From: Euglena gracilis
Taxonomy: Eukaryota > Euglenida > Euglenophyceae > Euglenales
Reading direction: 5' to 3'
Length of the DNA stretch: 64,000 nucleotides
NCBI GenBank assembly: GCA_039621445.1
Contig: CP154956.1
Span: forward strand, 29,704,667 to 29,768,666
Part shown: positions 47,340 through 61,100 of the stretch, in pieces
How the letters are laid out: the number at the start of each line of letters is the position of its first letter
Numbering within the stretch: the first letter of the stretch is position 1
The notes under the pieces: model-generated
Database searches by the model: none
What the model was told of the DNA's origin: nothing
The model's input: the letters and a program-made list of their open reading frames with translations, nothing else
Program-made: the position numbers and the translations under genes

Positions 47340-48264
47340 CTGTGTGTATATAGATATACTGCAATGGTCACCTGGTGTAGGTGTCAAGAAAGAGGGGCCT
47401 GAGGTTGTGGTGGAGCCAAAAATATGCCTGTCAACGAAATAAGAAAATCGGAATCCGTAATCAGCGTCAGAGATGTCTTGATGACTGGAGGGTGCTTCTA
47501 AGACCCTCCTGCCTCCAATGCAAGCGGCCGGTGTGTCGAAATCACAGCCCAAATGCAGTGGTGGACGAAAATAAAACACGGGGGTTAACATGTAGCAGAA
47601 GACACAGGGGTGAGTGACATCTGGTAGAAAACATGCGTACAACTGCGCGTTGGAGGCGTCGTGGCGGTGGAGGGGGCAGCCACTTTGGGCCACATACACT
47701 GGCACAGACAGAGGAAGGGAAGCAGGGGGGGGGGGGCGGCGGAAGATGGGCACGGCATGCGTCGCGGCGGGGGGGGGCGAGGCAGGGTTCGATATAAGGA
47801 CAGGTGGGGGGGGTGGTCCGGACCCCCCCCCTGCGGGCCAGGAGGGGGGGGGGGTGGGGGGGACACCCCCCCCACCTAAACAGGTGCGCGGTCAGGGTGG
47901 CTGAATTTCGGCCCGGCGCTTTGCGCCGGGCCGAAAATTTTTGACCCCCCAAAACGACCAAAAGTGCCATTTTGGGCACTTTTTGGGCAAAAATGTGCCA
48001 AAAATGCAAGAAATTTTCGGCGCGAAGCGCCGGAGGAAAAAATTGACCCTTTTTGGGGGGGGTCCCGGGAACCCCCCCGAGGGTCGGTCCGGACCCCCCT
48101 GGCAGGTGGGGGGGGGGTGGTCCGGACCCCCCCTGCGGGCCGGGGGGGGGGGGGGGGGGGGGGAGACACCCCCCCACCTAAACCATGTACGCCCTCCTTA
48201 TATCAAACCCTGGGGCGAGGCCAGACAGAAGCCAAAGTGCATCTAAGGGGGGGCGAGGCGGGCC
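47037..48264. other. Intergenic region between the MORN gene and the duplicated-module gene
   Basis: About 1.2 kb with no coding signal. It holds a long CATA microsatellite and, at 47898-48080, a CGGCGCTTTGCGCCGGGCCG hairpin pair with facing C/G runs typical of the MITE families here. Confidence 0.5.
47176..47338. repeat. (CATA)n microsatellite
   Basis: About 40 CATA units in the intergenic space. Frames reading IHTYIHTY are artefacts. Confidence 0.95.
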
Positions 48265-51200
48265 TCAGGCGGCGGGCCGGACCTCCTCCTTCGTCAGGAG
48301 CACGTTGTCCGCGAAGGTGACCTCGTACTGCAGGTTGGTCTGCGGGTCACCCACAGGGCGGCCAGCGCCCCCCCCCCCCCCACCGTTGGAGGTGGTGGAC
48401 CCCTGCCCTCAACCCCCCCCCGCCCCCCCCCCCTGCCCCCATCGCCCGAAAACGGCTGACCTGGGCCGCCGCGCGCCGCCCTGGCCCAGCCACACGCCGG
48501 TGCCGTGCTTCTGGCCGCCGCGGAAGCGGCCCTGGAAGACGGCCCCGTCGGCGTAGCGGAGAATGCCGTGGCCGTTCATCTGGTCCTCCTGTCACAAGGG
48601 ATGGGCAGGGTACTTGAGGGGGGGGGGGGTTTGACTCCCCCGGAGGGGAGGGGGGACCACGCCCCCCTCCCATGGTGCAAAAAAAAAAAAATCCGGCGCA
48701 AAGCGCTGGAAATATGATTTTTGAAAAAAGCCCCAAAGTCGGTCGCAACATAAACCAAAATTTTCATCATTTCCAGGGCGAAGTGCTGTAAAAAAAATTG
48801 GGGGGGTCCCTGGGGGGGGGGTCCCGGACCCCCCCCTGGTCTGAAGGGGGAGGGGGGGGGGTGTCTGGACCCCCCTTGGGGGGGGGTCTGACTGCCCCCG
48901 CAAAACCACCGCTTAATACCCTGTGGATGGGGGGGGGTGTCTCAAAACGCACACAGCAGGCAAGACATATGCAGCAGCAGCAGCAGCATGGGCAGCAGGG
49001 CAAAATGTGGCTCAAAAAGCTGATGTTTTTTGGTCACCAAAAAGCCAAACAGGGGGGAGGGTGGCAGAGTAACTTATTGAGTGAGCTGAGTATGGTGACT
49101 CGTCATCTGACCCCGCAAAAGGCTCAGGCCCAGCATTAAAAACCCCCTTCTACCAAAGATATAACAATGTTGTGTCGATGCTGTTTGCAAGTAAAGGCAG
49201 TCCAAATGTAAAACAGCAAAATCCATCAGCGTCCACCGACTTGAATGATTTTGGTGCCGGCTTCACACGTTGGTCAAAACAGAAAAATAAATCAAGGAAA
49301 AATTGTCATGGCAGATGCGATATGCAAGCAGGAACTTCCTGCGAAAAAAAATATGTACCAGAAATGAGCCATTGACTGCAAACTTGAGGTAAACTTGGAC
49401 AATTGTGTTGCCCCCACCCCCCGCCATGCAATTTTGGATCACCTGAAAACTCTCCCATCCTTTTTCTAATTCTGGAAACATCCACAACATTGGGGTGGGA
49501 CATTCAAAACATTGGGGTAGGCATGCCTTGAACATGCCCTCATATGTGTCGCCGTTCCGGAACAGCACCGCCCCACAGCCAGAGCGGACCCCACCCCGGA
49601 ACTCTCCCTGTGAGACAAGAATTGGCGGGTTGGCACTCTGACAGCCTGTCGATGCTGAAGACCTGTGTTGCCAATGGGGACCCACTGCAGACATTATCAC
49701 ACAGGGGTGTTGCAATTGTGGGGTGATCTATGGTACATATATGCGCGCACGTGTGTGTGAGTGTGTGCGTGGACGTGCGTTTGTTTGTCACACAACACAA
49801 CACAGCGCAGCGTAGCACAACACAGACACACACACCTCGTATCGGTCGCCATTGGCATAGAGCAACGTTCCCTCACCATGACGCAGGTCGTCCCAAAACT
49901 CTCCCACGTAGCGGTCCCCGTTGGCATACTGCGCCGTGGCCTGCATGGGGCAACAGGAGTTGCGAGAAAACCCAGCAGGCTTTTGGCCATGGGTGCCTGC
50001 CAATACAGGCACCCCCCCCCCCCCAGGAGGACGAAGGACTCGGGGTTGGGGTCCTGATTTCCCTTGAAAATGAGCATCTTCGACTCAGAGCCATCAACAC
50101 CGGGTTTGCTTCGGCTTTTGAGTACAGGGTGCCAATCCAGGAAAATGCCCCCCATGCTGACCCAAAGCACCCAGCAGCGAAATTTGAGGGAAATTATGCT
50201 AGTTGCTCTTTCTTGGCGGCTTAATAAACCGCGGGCAAGCAAACCCCCCCAAATAATAACCCCCCCAAAGGGTCCTGGCTCCCGGAAACCAAATAATGTG
50301 ATCAGGTGTGATCAGCTCCAGGATGCGGAGACAGAAGCAGGGACTTTGTCAGTCAGGGTGCCTAAGAGCAGGTGTGAGCACCTAAATTCGTAAACCGGCC
50401 ACAATATTGAAGCCGAAACTGGTGTGTTGGTGAAATTATGGAAATAATTAATTTGCGCGAATGCGGAAATAGTCTGTCTGGTCAGTCTGCGCATCTGTGC
50501 ACATCAACCATTTGTGCAACTCAACACACGTGCCATTTAGAGGGTGTGGCATTACTGCAGTTTCAGAATCCTTAAATGTGCGATATTTGTAGAATTCAAT
50601 GCTACTGGGGATCAGCCTTCTGGGCCCGAATATGGGCATCGGCAGTTGAAACTGTAAAAAAACAATTTTGTTTCCCTGAAACATAAGAATATATAAAAAA
50701 TAATAAATGGGCCTTAAAATTGCCCAATACTTAATCCAAAATGAGGCACATACATTAGCTGGGAATGGCTGTGTCAACTGACTGGAAAACTGCGGAAAAT
50801 TTACACAGTTGAAACTTGTAAAAATTTCGCAGACTAACAACCCAAAAAAAGTTCGTGAGGACGGGGACCAGGCTTTTGCTTAAAGACCCCGGGGGGGGGG
50901 GGGGTACTGGCTAGCCAATCGGCTAGACACTGGAGAAAGTGGACTAGCTGGACCCCCCTCCCCCCCCGGGGGGGGGGGGGGCCGGGGGTCCCCTGAACTG
51001 GAAAAATGAGGTTTTTAATAGGATTTTGGCTGATTTTGTCCAAAAATTCCCAAAAATGGCCAAAAAACGGGCATTTTTGGCCATTTTTGGGGGTCCCAAA
51101 AAATTTTTTGGCGTTTCGCGCCGGTCACTGGAAAAAAATTTCCCTGGGGGGGGGGGTCTGCTAGAAATCCCACTAGCCAGCTTTGGACTAGCTGCAGTCC

Positions 51201-53088
51201 AGCCCCCCTGGGGGGGGGGGTACTGAAATCCCTTAAGCAAAAGCCTGACGGGGACATATATTATAGGAATACAAGGGAAAGAATGCCACAATATCACAGT
51301 TTTATCACATTCAGTTTCCAGCTCCAAAAACGCTGGCATTGGAGGCTCTTGGTTGGTTTTAAAGTGGTTGGTGTGCAAAAAATGCACACGCCGACCATTT
51401 GCGCAAATTTGCACACCGAAATTGTTTGTATTTCTGTGGGGGTGTTACAGAGTCTCAAACAACAGTGTGTTGATGGACAACTTCTCACACGGCAACAAGG
51501 GAACTGGTGGCAGTCCTCCTATGCTCTGTATCCCACCAGTGGTAGAGTTATCTAACAGCTCATTTCTACCTGATTTATATGTTGGGTGTGAATTATCACA
51601 CCTGTTGTAACCAACTTCAAAAAACCACCACAACGTGCCGAGGGCTGCAGAAAACAACAAAGGGGTGGACTTGTCACCAGGTACCTGCGGTCACTTCCCA
51701 TTTTGATGCCATGGTCAGCTCTGGTCAGCCCTGGTGGCCATAGGTGCTTGCCTGTCACCCCACCTCCAGAACACCTCCTGGTGCTGGTAATTGTCATGCA
51801 GGAAATGGGGGGAGGTATAGACCAGGGTTTTTGTGTATTTTTATTTTTTGTTAAAATTCTCATTAGGGGGAGGTCAGTCCTGGGGGCTGGGGGTTTACAA
51901 CTCGGCATATTTCAGATAATCAAAAAACCAAATTTGCACCATTCCCACAGGTGTCACCACCAGAAAATTGTGAAAATCAATAAACGGAGGGCCGGCATGT
52001 CACAAGCAGTTCAAAAAACCCGGACCCCAACTGTGCGCAAATGCGCATATCAACAATTTTTGTGAAAACGACAATCCACTTGGCCCCAGACCCTTTTGGG
52101 GCTTAGGCAGCGTGACTCGGACTTAAACATTTTTTGTGTGGGTGTGCGCATCCGCGCTCAGCGACACAATTTTTTTTTGAAATTCTTGTTTTAGAGGGTC
52201 CCAAAATGTCAGTTATACTGCCTGGATGGGAGGTGTTTTGCTCTCATTCTTATTATACCCTTTTTGACTTGTAATTCTACCAGAATTTCATTGAATTTTG
52301 CAATTTTTCCGGTGTTTCTGGTGTATTTGTTTAAAGATACAAGGAAAAATATTTTCCCTTTTCAGTCACTGCGGTGTGGGGGGGTTATTATTCGGGCAAC
52401 CGAACTGGGTCAATTTACACCAACCATTTGCACAAATACACACCGATCATTGGATTCTCACAAAATTGAAGGTTGGAGGTTCAGTTTTTTCCAGCAACAT
52501 GCAATGTTGATGAGGCATGGAAGAGCTTTCGTGGTCTATTTTTAGTTTGGTACAAACAATAATAATCTCCCTTTGGGCCGACCACAACAGCACACACACA
52601 GCACAAATTTTATTAGGGGTTGGTGGTGCCACCAACCTTAAAAAAATATTTGCCTCCAACTTCGATTGTCTCAGAACAAAAATCGGAGGGTTTTATTATT
52701 TAAGGGTGGTTACATAAAAAAAAAGAGCAAAAATCAGCCAAATAGCCAGAAAAACACGTAGACTACCCATTCTGCCCATGATAACAGAGAATTCGCCCCC
52801 GGGTGCATCACGTTGAGTAGTGCAGTGGGGGGAGCACATTTGGGCAACGGCCAACCTTTTCATCACAGCGCTTGCCTTCGACGAAGCGCCCCTCGTACAC
52901 GTCGCCGTCTGCAGTGGTCAACTTCCCAGAAATACCATTGCTTGCGCAACATCTTCAACTTCAAATAGAGCACGACGATATGCACCGTATTATCCGGCAA
53001 TATTTCATAATCTCAGGAGCCAAAAGAAACTCCCAAGAAAAAGGGGTAAAAAAAAAAAAAAAAAAAAAAAAAACAAAAAAAGAAAACA

Positions 53089-53146
<58 letters not shown>

Positions 53147-54994
53147 GCGTTTGAGAACTTCAAAACCTATGCATAACATGGGTTACTCTATATCATTAAA
53201 CCATAATCTCAGGAGCCAAAAGAAAACTCCCAAAGAAAAAGGGGGAAAAGTATCGTGCGCTGGGGGGCAAGGAACGGTATTATCCCAGAGCCAAAGCGAA
53301 GGTTGCCCTGTATGTGGGAAAAAGTTCAAATACGTCCAACTCCCTGCCACAATGTTCAGATGGGGGGACTGGGTCAGAATCAAAGATGGACTTCCAGGAA
53401 CATCCACACCTTGAATTCCCCCTCATACACCTCGCCATTCGCAAGCTTCTCCTTCCCGAGGCCGGTACGCTTGCCCTGGACCCACGAGCCCTCATACTGC
53501 ACAGGAGGAGGACAGCACACCAAAAGCAACGAGCCCCGCGCCACACCCCCTTTTCCGGGTCTGACCGGACGGTCGCCAATGGGGATGCCCGTCGATCGCC
53601 CGGCCGGAATAGGGCTGGCCTGCGGGGGCAACCTTGCCGCCGTCCTCGTCGTAGTACAGCACGCCGTGCCCCTCGGGGAGGTCGTCGAACCACTCCCCCT
53701 CGTACCGCCAGCCCCCCAGCTCCGGGGAGCGGCGGGTGGACTGCCACGTCATCTTGCCCTTACCGTGCCGCAGGTCGTTCTTCCACTGGCCTGCACCGTG
53801 GAGAGAAGGCTGAGGGGTGAGGGGCTATGGGCAAGCACACGTGGGGCTAACGGAGTGTGCAAAGAGTTGGGGCGAGAGAGACTTTGGAAGCGTTTCCGGT
53901 CCCGTGTGCCGCCGGGGTGAGTGAGACTGGTAATGGAACAACCAACAGCGAATTCAAACCAACAGCAATTCAAAATAGAGAAATACAATACAGAGGCGAA
54001 TGGACACCCCACGGTGACATCAACTGTGGCTGGGAGGGGTTCCCATCAGAACGAGAGCACACCCTCGTAGCGGTCACCTGGGGCGTACTCCATCACCCCA
54101 CGGCCCGTACGCACGTTCTGCTTGAACTCACCTGCACAGCATGGCCGACGTTCCACCAGAGGCACTGGGTCCCGGGTGTCTCTGTATCCGGCTCGGGTTG
54201 GCCCAGCCGCGGATGAGGGACAACCACAGCCAAGCCACTGCACACCCGCATCCATCCAGCCTCACATTCCCGCCCAAGAAACACACCCACAGTCACCCAC
54301 CCATCCACCCACCCACTCACTCACCCACTCACTCACCATCACACTCGCTCACTCACCCACCCACCCACCAACAGGAATTAGTGCTTATCCGTAGTTGGGG
54401 GCAGGGGGTTTTTTTTAAGCCCGGGGGGGAGGGGGAGGGGGTCGGCACGGCACCCACCCACCCCCTGGGGTGAGCCCCCCCTCGGGGAGGGGGGGATCCG
54501 GGGGACACACACTTTTGCCTGAAAATGGCCAAATGTTAAAAATAGCACCCTTTTCAAAATTTTCGGCGCCTTCGGCGCCGAAAAAGATATACCCACCAGC
54601 CCCTACCCCCCCCCCCAGGGGGAGGAGGTCCAAGAGACCCACCCACCCTACCCCCCCTCCCCCCCTGGGAGGGGGTCCAAGACTAAAAATAAAACCCCTG
54701 GTTGGGGGTCAAATCCATAGTTATCCGTAATTATCTGAGTAATCCGTAATTGCAAAAACGCCCACACCGACTGGGCCAACCATCCAAAGGGGTTGAAATG
54801 ACATGAAGAAAAAACAGAAAGAATATGGCGCGCATCCAATAGAAGCTAATTAACCCCTCCCCTCCCCATTCGTCAAAAATCCTCATCATACGTATCTGTA
54901 ATGATCCGTTTCAGGATGAGCACAAATCCCTGCCCTCATCCACCCACCCACCCACCCACCCACACACACACGCACGCACACACACACACACACA

Positions 54995-55045
<51 letters not shown>

Positions 55046-55065
55046 GCACACACACACGCACACGC

Positions 55066-55110
<45 letters not shown>

Positions 55111-58100
55111 GGTGTACTTGTCGCCGTTGGAGTAGATGATCGTCCCTGCGCCTTCCTTCCAAGTTGCCCGCTGAGGCTCATTCTTAACCTCTTGGTGGGC
55201 CGTTCCCTTCGCTGCCTTTTCCCTGAGTGGCCGCAACTCCACCTCTGTGGACGTCATCCGGGCCACCTGCAGGGACCGAATATCGATGCACTTCACAAAT
55301 CAGGAAAACAGTGAATGAAGCCAACACTGCTTGGAGCAAAAACATGGTCACCAACAAAATGAGAAGTACAAAAAATCATGTGGTGCAATAAAACCCAATG
55401 TCACACACAGCGCATTAAAGCAATCTAATAAATGGACAAATAAGAAACGAACGATGATTCAAAACATGAACAGCCCGCCATCATGCGTGCATGTCCTTCC
55501 TGGCAGCCCTACCTGCCCATTCACAAACTCGGAGGCGTAGCTCTGGCCATTCTGGTAGATGACCCCCGTGACCCGCTTCCCGGAGTCGTACTCCCCCTCA
55601 TAGCGGTCGCCGCTGGCGAACAGGTAGATGCCGTGTCCATGCATCTGGTTCTTGGCGAAGGTGCCCTCGTACTTGTCCCCGTTCGGGAACCACATGGTGC
55701 CCTCGCCCTTCATCTCCCCCTGGATGAAATACCCCTCGAACTTACTGTGGTCTGCGACGACCGAAATGGGACCGGTTGGCTGGCAATCCAATCCGCGCCC
55801 AGCCGGGGAGGAATGGGCGAATCCAGGTTTGTCTGACAGCAACATCAAACCTTAAATTCTCGAGCCACTGTACCCCCCATCCAAAGAAAGTGCTCAAAAA
55901 AGCATTGGCGCCAAAAAAAAAATGGCCACAGCGTGTTGGAGGATGAGCATAACTGGCATGACAAAAAAAATCAGCTGCGATAATGCGCATGTGTGGTAGA
56001 TGGGTGTCCATCACATACCTTATTAGTTGAGGTGTGATGATAAATGTGGTTCCATTTTGGTTGCAAACTGGCAAAACAAACGCCCCCAATGCCCCAGCAC
56101 CGGCAAAGAGGGACCTTTGAACTCCAGCAGCCCTCGTCCGTGCCGCTTGTTGTCCTTGAAGCTGCCCACGTACACCTCCCCCGTGGAGTGGAGCGTCTCC
56201 CCGCCACCCCCCTGTCCCGGCCCTCTTGACCGGAGGTCGGGTGGCGCAGGTCCAAACGCCTTGGCAGGGGTTAAGTGATGGGGGGTCCCGGACCCCACAG
56301 GTCGGACCCCCCCCCCAGGGATGTACAGGAAGCCTTGAGGGGACCCCCACCTCAAATTGATGTGGGCCGGGAAATTTTTCAGTTTTCTGGACGGGCAAAA
56401 CGCCAGATATCAGGCCAAAAATGTTGGAAAATCCCTGGTTTTTTCTTTGAAAAATTCTAAAAATGCCCACTTTCTGAAATTCGTGAACATTTTTTATGTG
56501 GAAAACGCCAAATTTCAAAACAAAAAGTGAGGACTGAGGGCGTTTTCTGGCGCTGCACACCGGAGGAAATATTTTGCCTACCGACATCTAGGGGGGGGGG
56601 GAGGCAGAGCAGCAGCCCAGCCTGGCCAGGCCCGGCCGGCTTGGCAGTTTTAACCAACCCCCCCCCCCCAGTTTCGACTTGACTCTGCCATTTTGCCAGG
56701 TTAGATCTTTGGTATAAAAAAATTGGTTCTTCAAAAAAATATCTCGAGAAAACGTGATTATTTCCGGAAAATGTCTGGCAGACGAAATGCACCCCTGGAG
56801 ACCCTCTTTCCTCCATACACCGTTTTAGCCGTCAACACACCTGGCCTGTGTTCCAGCTCAGTTTTGTGGCCCAAAGCAGCCGAAAATGGTGTGTTTTTGG
56901 GGCCGTTTTTTTGCAAAAAAATCGACTTTTTCAAATTATCTCGACAATGAAGCAAAATCAAAGGAAATATCCGAAGACCAAAAATGTAGCCCTTGGAATG
57001 CCCTATCCAACCATGGTTTACTTTTCCCCTTTTCCCCTTCGTGTAGCCCGAGTTACGGATATTTTTCGGCCAATTTTGGTTCGTTTCTGGGGCCATTTTT
57101 GGGTTGTTTTCAGGGTCAAAAAACTCCAAGTTTCCAAAATATCTCGGAAATGAAGCAGAATCAAAGGAAATGTTTGGCGATCTAAAACAAAACCTTTGGA
57201 ACGCCCTATCTAATGGTATTTTGAAGTTCCTGTAACTCCACAGCTAGCCCGAGCTATTAGCACTTCAAAGCCGTTTCTCTCCAAGTGCTGTGCAATTTTG
57301 GCTTCTTTTCACTCAGCAGTTTGTGGGCCATTTCAGAGTCAGAAAATCGAAAATTTTTAAAATATCTCTTTTGATTGGCCACCATTCTGGAGATATTCTA
57401 AAATTTTCGATTTTTACCCCAAAATTGTCCAAAAAAAAAACTGGTCAAAACAGGCTGTACTTGGGAGCTGGCCCTGGAAGCCTGTACAGTGTGATTGAGG
57501 TTCCCTGGTAGAGGGTCCCCCGGGTGGAGGTGATTCAGAAAGCCGGGATCCAGTCACTTGCAACTGGGGAAAAAATCCCGGGAACAGGTCGGGGTAGGGG
57601 TTTTTTTTAAAGACCGGGGGGGAGGGGGGGGAGGGGGTCGGCACCCACCCACCCACCCCCTGGGGTGCCCCCCCCCCGTGGGGGAGGGGGGGGGTCCCGG
57701 GGGATCCACCCACTTTTGCCCGAAAATGGCCAAATGGCACCTTTTTCAAAATTTTATCCCACCAGCCCCTACCCTGTATCAAAAAGTTATACCCACCAGC
57801 CCTTACCCCGACACCCCCCGGGGGAGGGGAGGGGGTCCGAGGGCCAGGATTTGAATAGTGCTGAGCTCTTAATAAGCGCTCACCCACCCCTGACACCCCC
57901 ATCTAAACCGGCCCACTCCATGAAGCTCTGTTCACTGAAATGCAAAGGTTTTGCGCCCGAAACAGGGCGCCGCAGGGTGGAAAAACACTCATTTTTGGCC
58001 CAAAATACACCTTTCCGGGTCTGGGGAGAAAAAAAAAAAGCGTTTTGTCGTGCTTTTTTGACCCGAAAATGACCGGAAGTGAGTGGGTTGACAGCCCAAA

Positions 58101-61100
58101 ACGGGGCGCTGGCGGGTCGAAAAATGCTCATTTTCGGCCCAAAAACAGTTTTTCTGGGTCGGCGGCCAAAAAAAATCGTTTCGGGCAAAAAAAAAATTCG
58201 ATTTTTTTCGACTTTTTGCCCCGTGATGATCATGAGTCATGATGCGCTTCATGGGTCATGATGCGCATCATGGGTCATGATGGGCATCATGGGTCATGAT
58301 GCGCCTCATGGGTCATGATGGGCATCATGGGTCATGATGCGCCTCATGGGTCATGATGCACCTCATGGGTCATGATGCGCCTCATGGGTCATGATGCGCA
58401 TCATGGGTCATGATGGGCATCATGGGTCATGATGCACATCATGGGTCATGATGCGCATCAGGGGTCATGATGCGCATCAGGGGTCATGATGCGCATCATG
58501 GGTCATGATGCGCATCATTGGTGGTCATGATGCGCATCATGGGTCATGATGGGCATCATTGGTCATGATACGCCTCATGGGTCATGATGCGCATCATGGC
58601 CATCACGGGTCATGATGGCCATGATGGTCGAAAAACGCCCATTTTCGGCTCGAAACCCCATTTTTCTGGGTCCGGGAGGCCAAAAACCATGGTTTTTGGG
58701 GGAAAATTTTTCGATATTTTTCGCCCTTTTTGGCCGAAAATGGCCAAGTCCACCAGTGGAAAAAGTGTACAAAATGGCCAAAACCGGCTGAAAAAAAACG
58801 GCCGTATCTCAGGCTACGCGAACAGTTGCAGGTAAATCAAAAATACCGGTAGATGGGGCGTTCCAAAGGCTTCAATTGGGTCTCCGGACATTTCCTTTGA
58901 TTTTGCTTCATTTTGGAGAAATTTTGAAAATATTGATTTTTGGCCTAATTTTGGCCGAAAACGGCCAAAATTAAAAAAAGTGGGACGGTGGAAAAAGTGT
59001 ATAAAAAGGCCCGTTGGCCGAAAGCGGCCGTATCTCGGGCTAGGTGGGGAGTTGCGGGGAAATAAAAATACCAGTAGATGGGGTGTTCCAAGGGCTTCAA
59101 ATGAGGTCTCCGGACATTTCCTTTCATTTTGCTTCATTTGGGAGAAATTTTGAAAATTGACATTTTTTGGCCGAAATGGCAGAGTCCAAAGGGGGGGGGG
59201 GGCTTATCCAGGGGGGGCCAATCCTACCCAGTTTGGACCCCTTCGCACGTGAATAACTCGGGCCTGGCGGGGAGTTGGGGGGTCAAACCCAGGTGATTCG
59301 GAAACTGGTCGGGAGTCATGGTGATAACCTGCCGGTTGGGGGGGGGGGTGTACCCCCTGTTCCCCGGTAGTAAGCTTTTGCTCTTACTCTAAAGATATAA
59401 GAACTCAGAGACCCCCCATACGACCTACCTGAATACTGACAGGCTTCCCATCTATCCCTGCCCCCGTTCAAAACCAACACTAACTTGTACCCTGGGGGCC
59501 CAGAACCCACCCAGTCAAGTGAAGGGTGGGCAGGGGCACCCTCCTCCTCCTCCCCCCAAACTCTGGCCCCATTAATATCAAACCCCCCCTCTGACTTCTT
59601 CTTCCCTTCATCACTTCTCTGATAGGAAACCGTCCTGTCAAGGGCTGTGATGCTTCAGAGAACCCTCAGGACACTGCAACTGCCGGAGGGCAACCCAGCA
59701 GCGGGGTGGTCGGTCCCCATGCCTTGGCGCTTGTCGTTCACGAAAGCGCCCTCATACGTGTCCCCGCTGGGCAGGGTGAGGACCCCGCAGCCGTGCCTGT
59801 CGGGGGTTTACGGCAAACGCGGCAAACACGGCAAACGCGGCAGCGCGCATTTGAGTGCGTTTGGCGGCGATTCGGAGTTGGGTGCGAGGGAGGAGCGACA
59901 GCAGCGGGGGATTTTTGGGGGAAGGGCATCGCAGGTCCACCCCCTCATCCACAGCGCCATGGAGCGCACCGAAGATCATTCGCCCACTCGCCTTCGTACT
60001 TTGTCCCATCGCGGTAGGCCAGGATGCCGGCCCCGCAGCGCTTGCCCACCACCCAATCCCCTGTGCAGCGACGCCGGTGGCACCTGAATCCCAACGCTGC
60101 TGGGGATCGCCAAAGTGGTCCAGATGCAAAAAAAAAACCCACACACAACACACGTACACACACAGCACAGCACACAACACAACACACACACACACACACA
60201 CACACACGCAATGCAAAAAAACTTTTTTTTCTGATGAAAAGGACTTGAAAAGATTTTCACCTCCTCTGGGAGATAATTCTCACTATGCAACATCATTCAT
60301 TGTGCATGTTTTGAACAATCATGTTTTGAACAATCATCCACAATCCAAATAGGTAGGTCCTTTGTGCAACAGAATCCTGACACTCATGAGCAAAACCTCA
60401 CTCAGCCAGCTGGCAAAACAACCAGTTCTGTTTCTTTCCATTTCTTGGCAGGAAATCTAAAATTAAATCCTTTTTAGACAACACCCAAATAATAACCTCC
60501 TCCTCCTATGAAGTTACAACAACAGTGAACGTCGCTGCTGGCACACCTTTGTACTCGTCGCCACTGGTGTATGTCATCGTGCCAAAACCATCAATCACCC
60601 ATCCCTGTGAGTCAAATATCCTGTGTGCGGGTGCCGCAGGGCTGTACAGATCGCCCCGGTCCAGCAGCTGGGGGTGAGTGCACCACCCTGCTACAATACA
60701 GCGCAGGGGAAAATTGACATGACAATGGCCGCCTCTGGAAAAAAAAGGGGGGCGGGAGGGATCACTTCCCCACCACCCACATGGTTTCCAGGATTCCCGT
60801 TTCGCCCCTCCTCCAACCTTGGCACCGAATCACTGACAAAATGAGAAAAAAATCTCCTGCCAACATCACACGTCCGCAGGGTTGGCACACCGCATGGCCC
60901 AACTCGTCCTTCAACTCCCCGGTGTACTTGTGGCCAGGGTGTCGCCTAATGACCCTATGGGGGGGGGGGACTCAGGGGCTGGAAAATTTGGTCTGGCTGA
61001 AAAGACTTTCATCAGGATGTTGGTTAAGGACCCGGGGGGGGGGGGGCCAGCTCAGAGGTTGGAAAACTTGGGCTGGCTGGAAAAAGGCTCCCACAGGGGT

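Larger units (their letters stand above)
56195..59712 (-). other. Nonconventional intron 5 of the MORN gene (3.5 kb)
   Basis: Exon ATGGGGAC continues into CGACCACCCC. The acceptor side reads GGGGTGGCG followed by GGGGAGAC then exon. The end words are inverted (CGACCACCCC against CGCCACCCC) and the 8-mers agree at 5 of 8. The join KRQGMGT-LHSTGEVYVG is a normal MORN unit. It hosts family C and E fragments and the minisatellite. Confidence 0.6.

Noticed and set aside
48461-48484. Extension of MORN exon 16 to a GT donor at 48460
   Set aside because: It gives GQGGARRPR and a wrong phase for the final exon; the inverted-repeat border gives the right frame to the stop.
52961-53179. Poly-lysine / poly-phenylalanine frames
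   Set aside because: Caused by the poly-A tract in a MORN-gene intron.
58225-58625. CRISPR-like array
   Set aside because: Units are contiguous with no unique spacers; it is a minisatellite in a eukaryotic intron.
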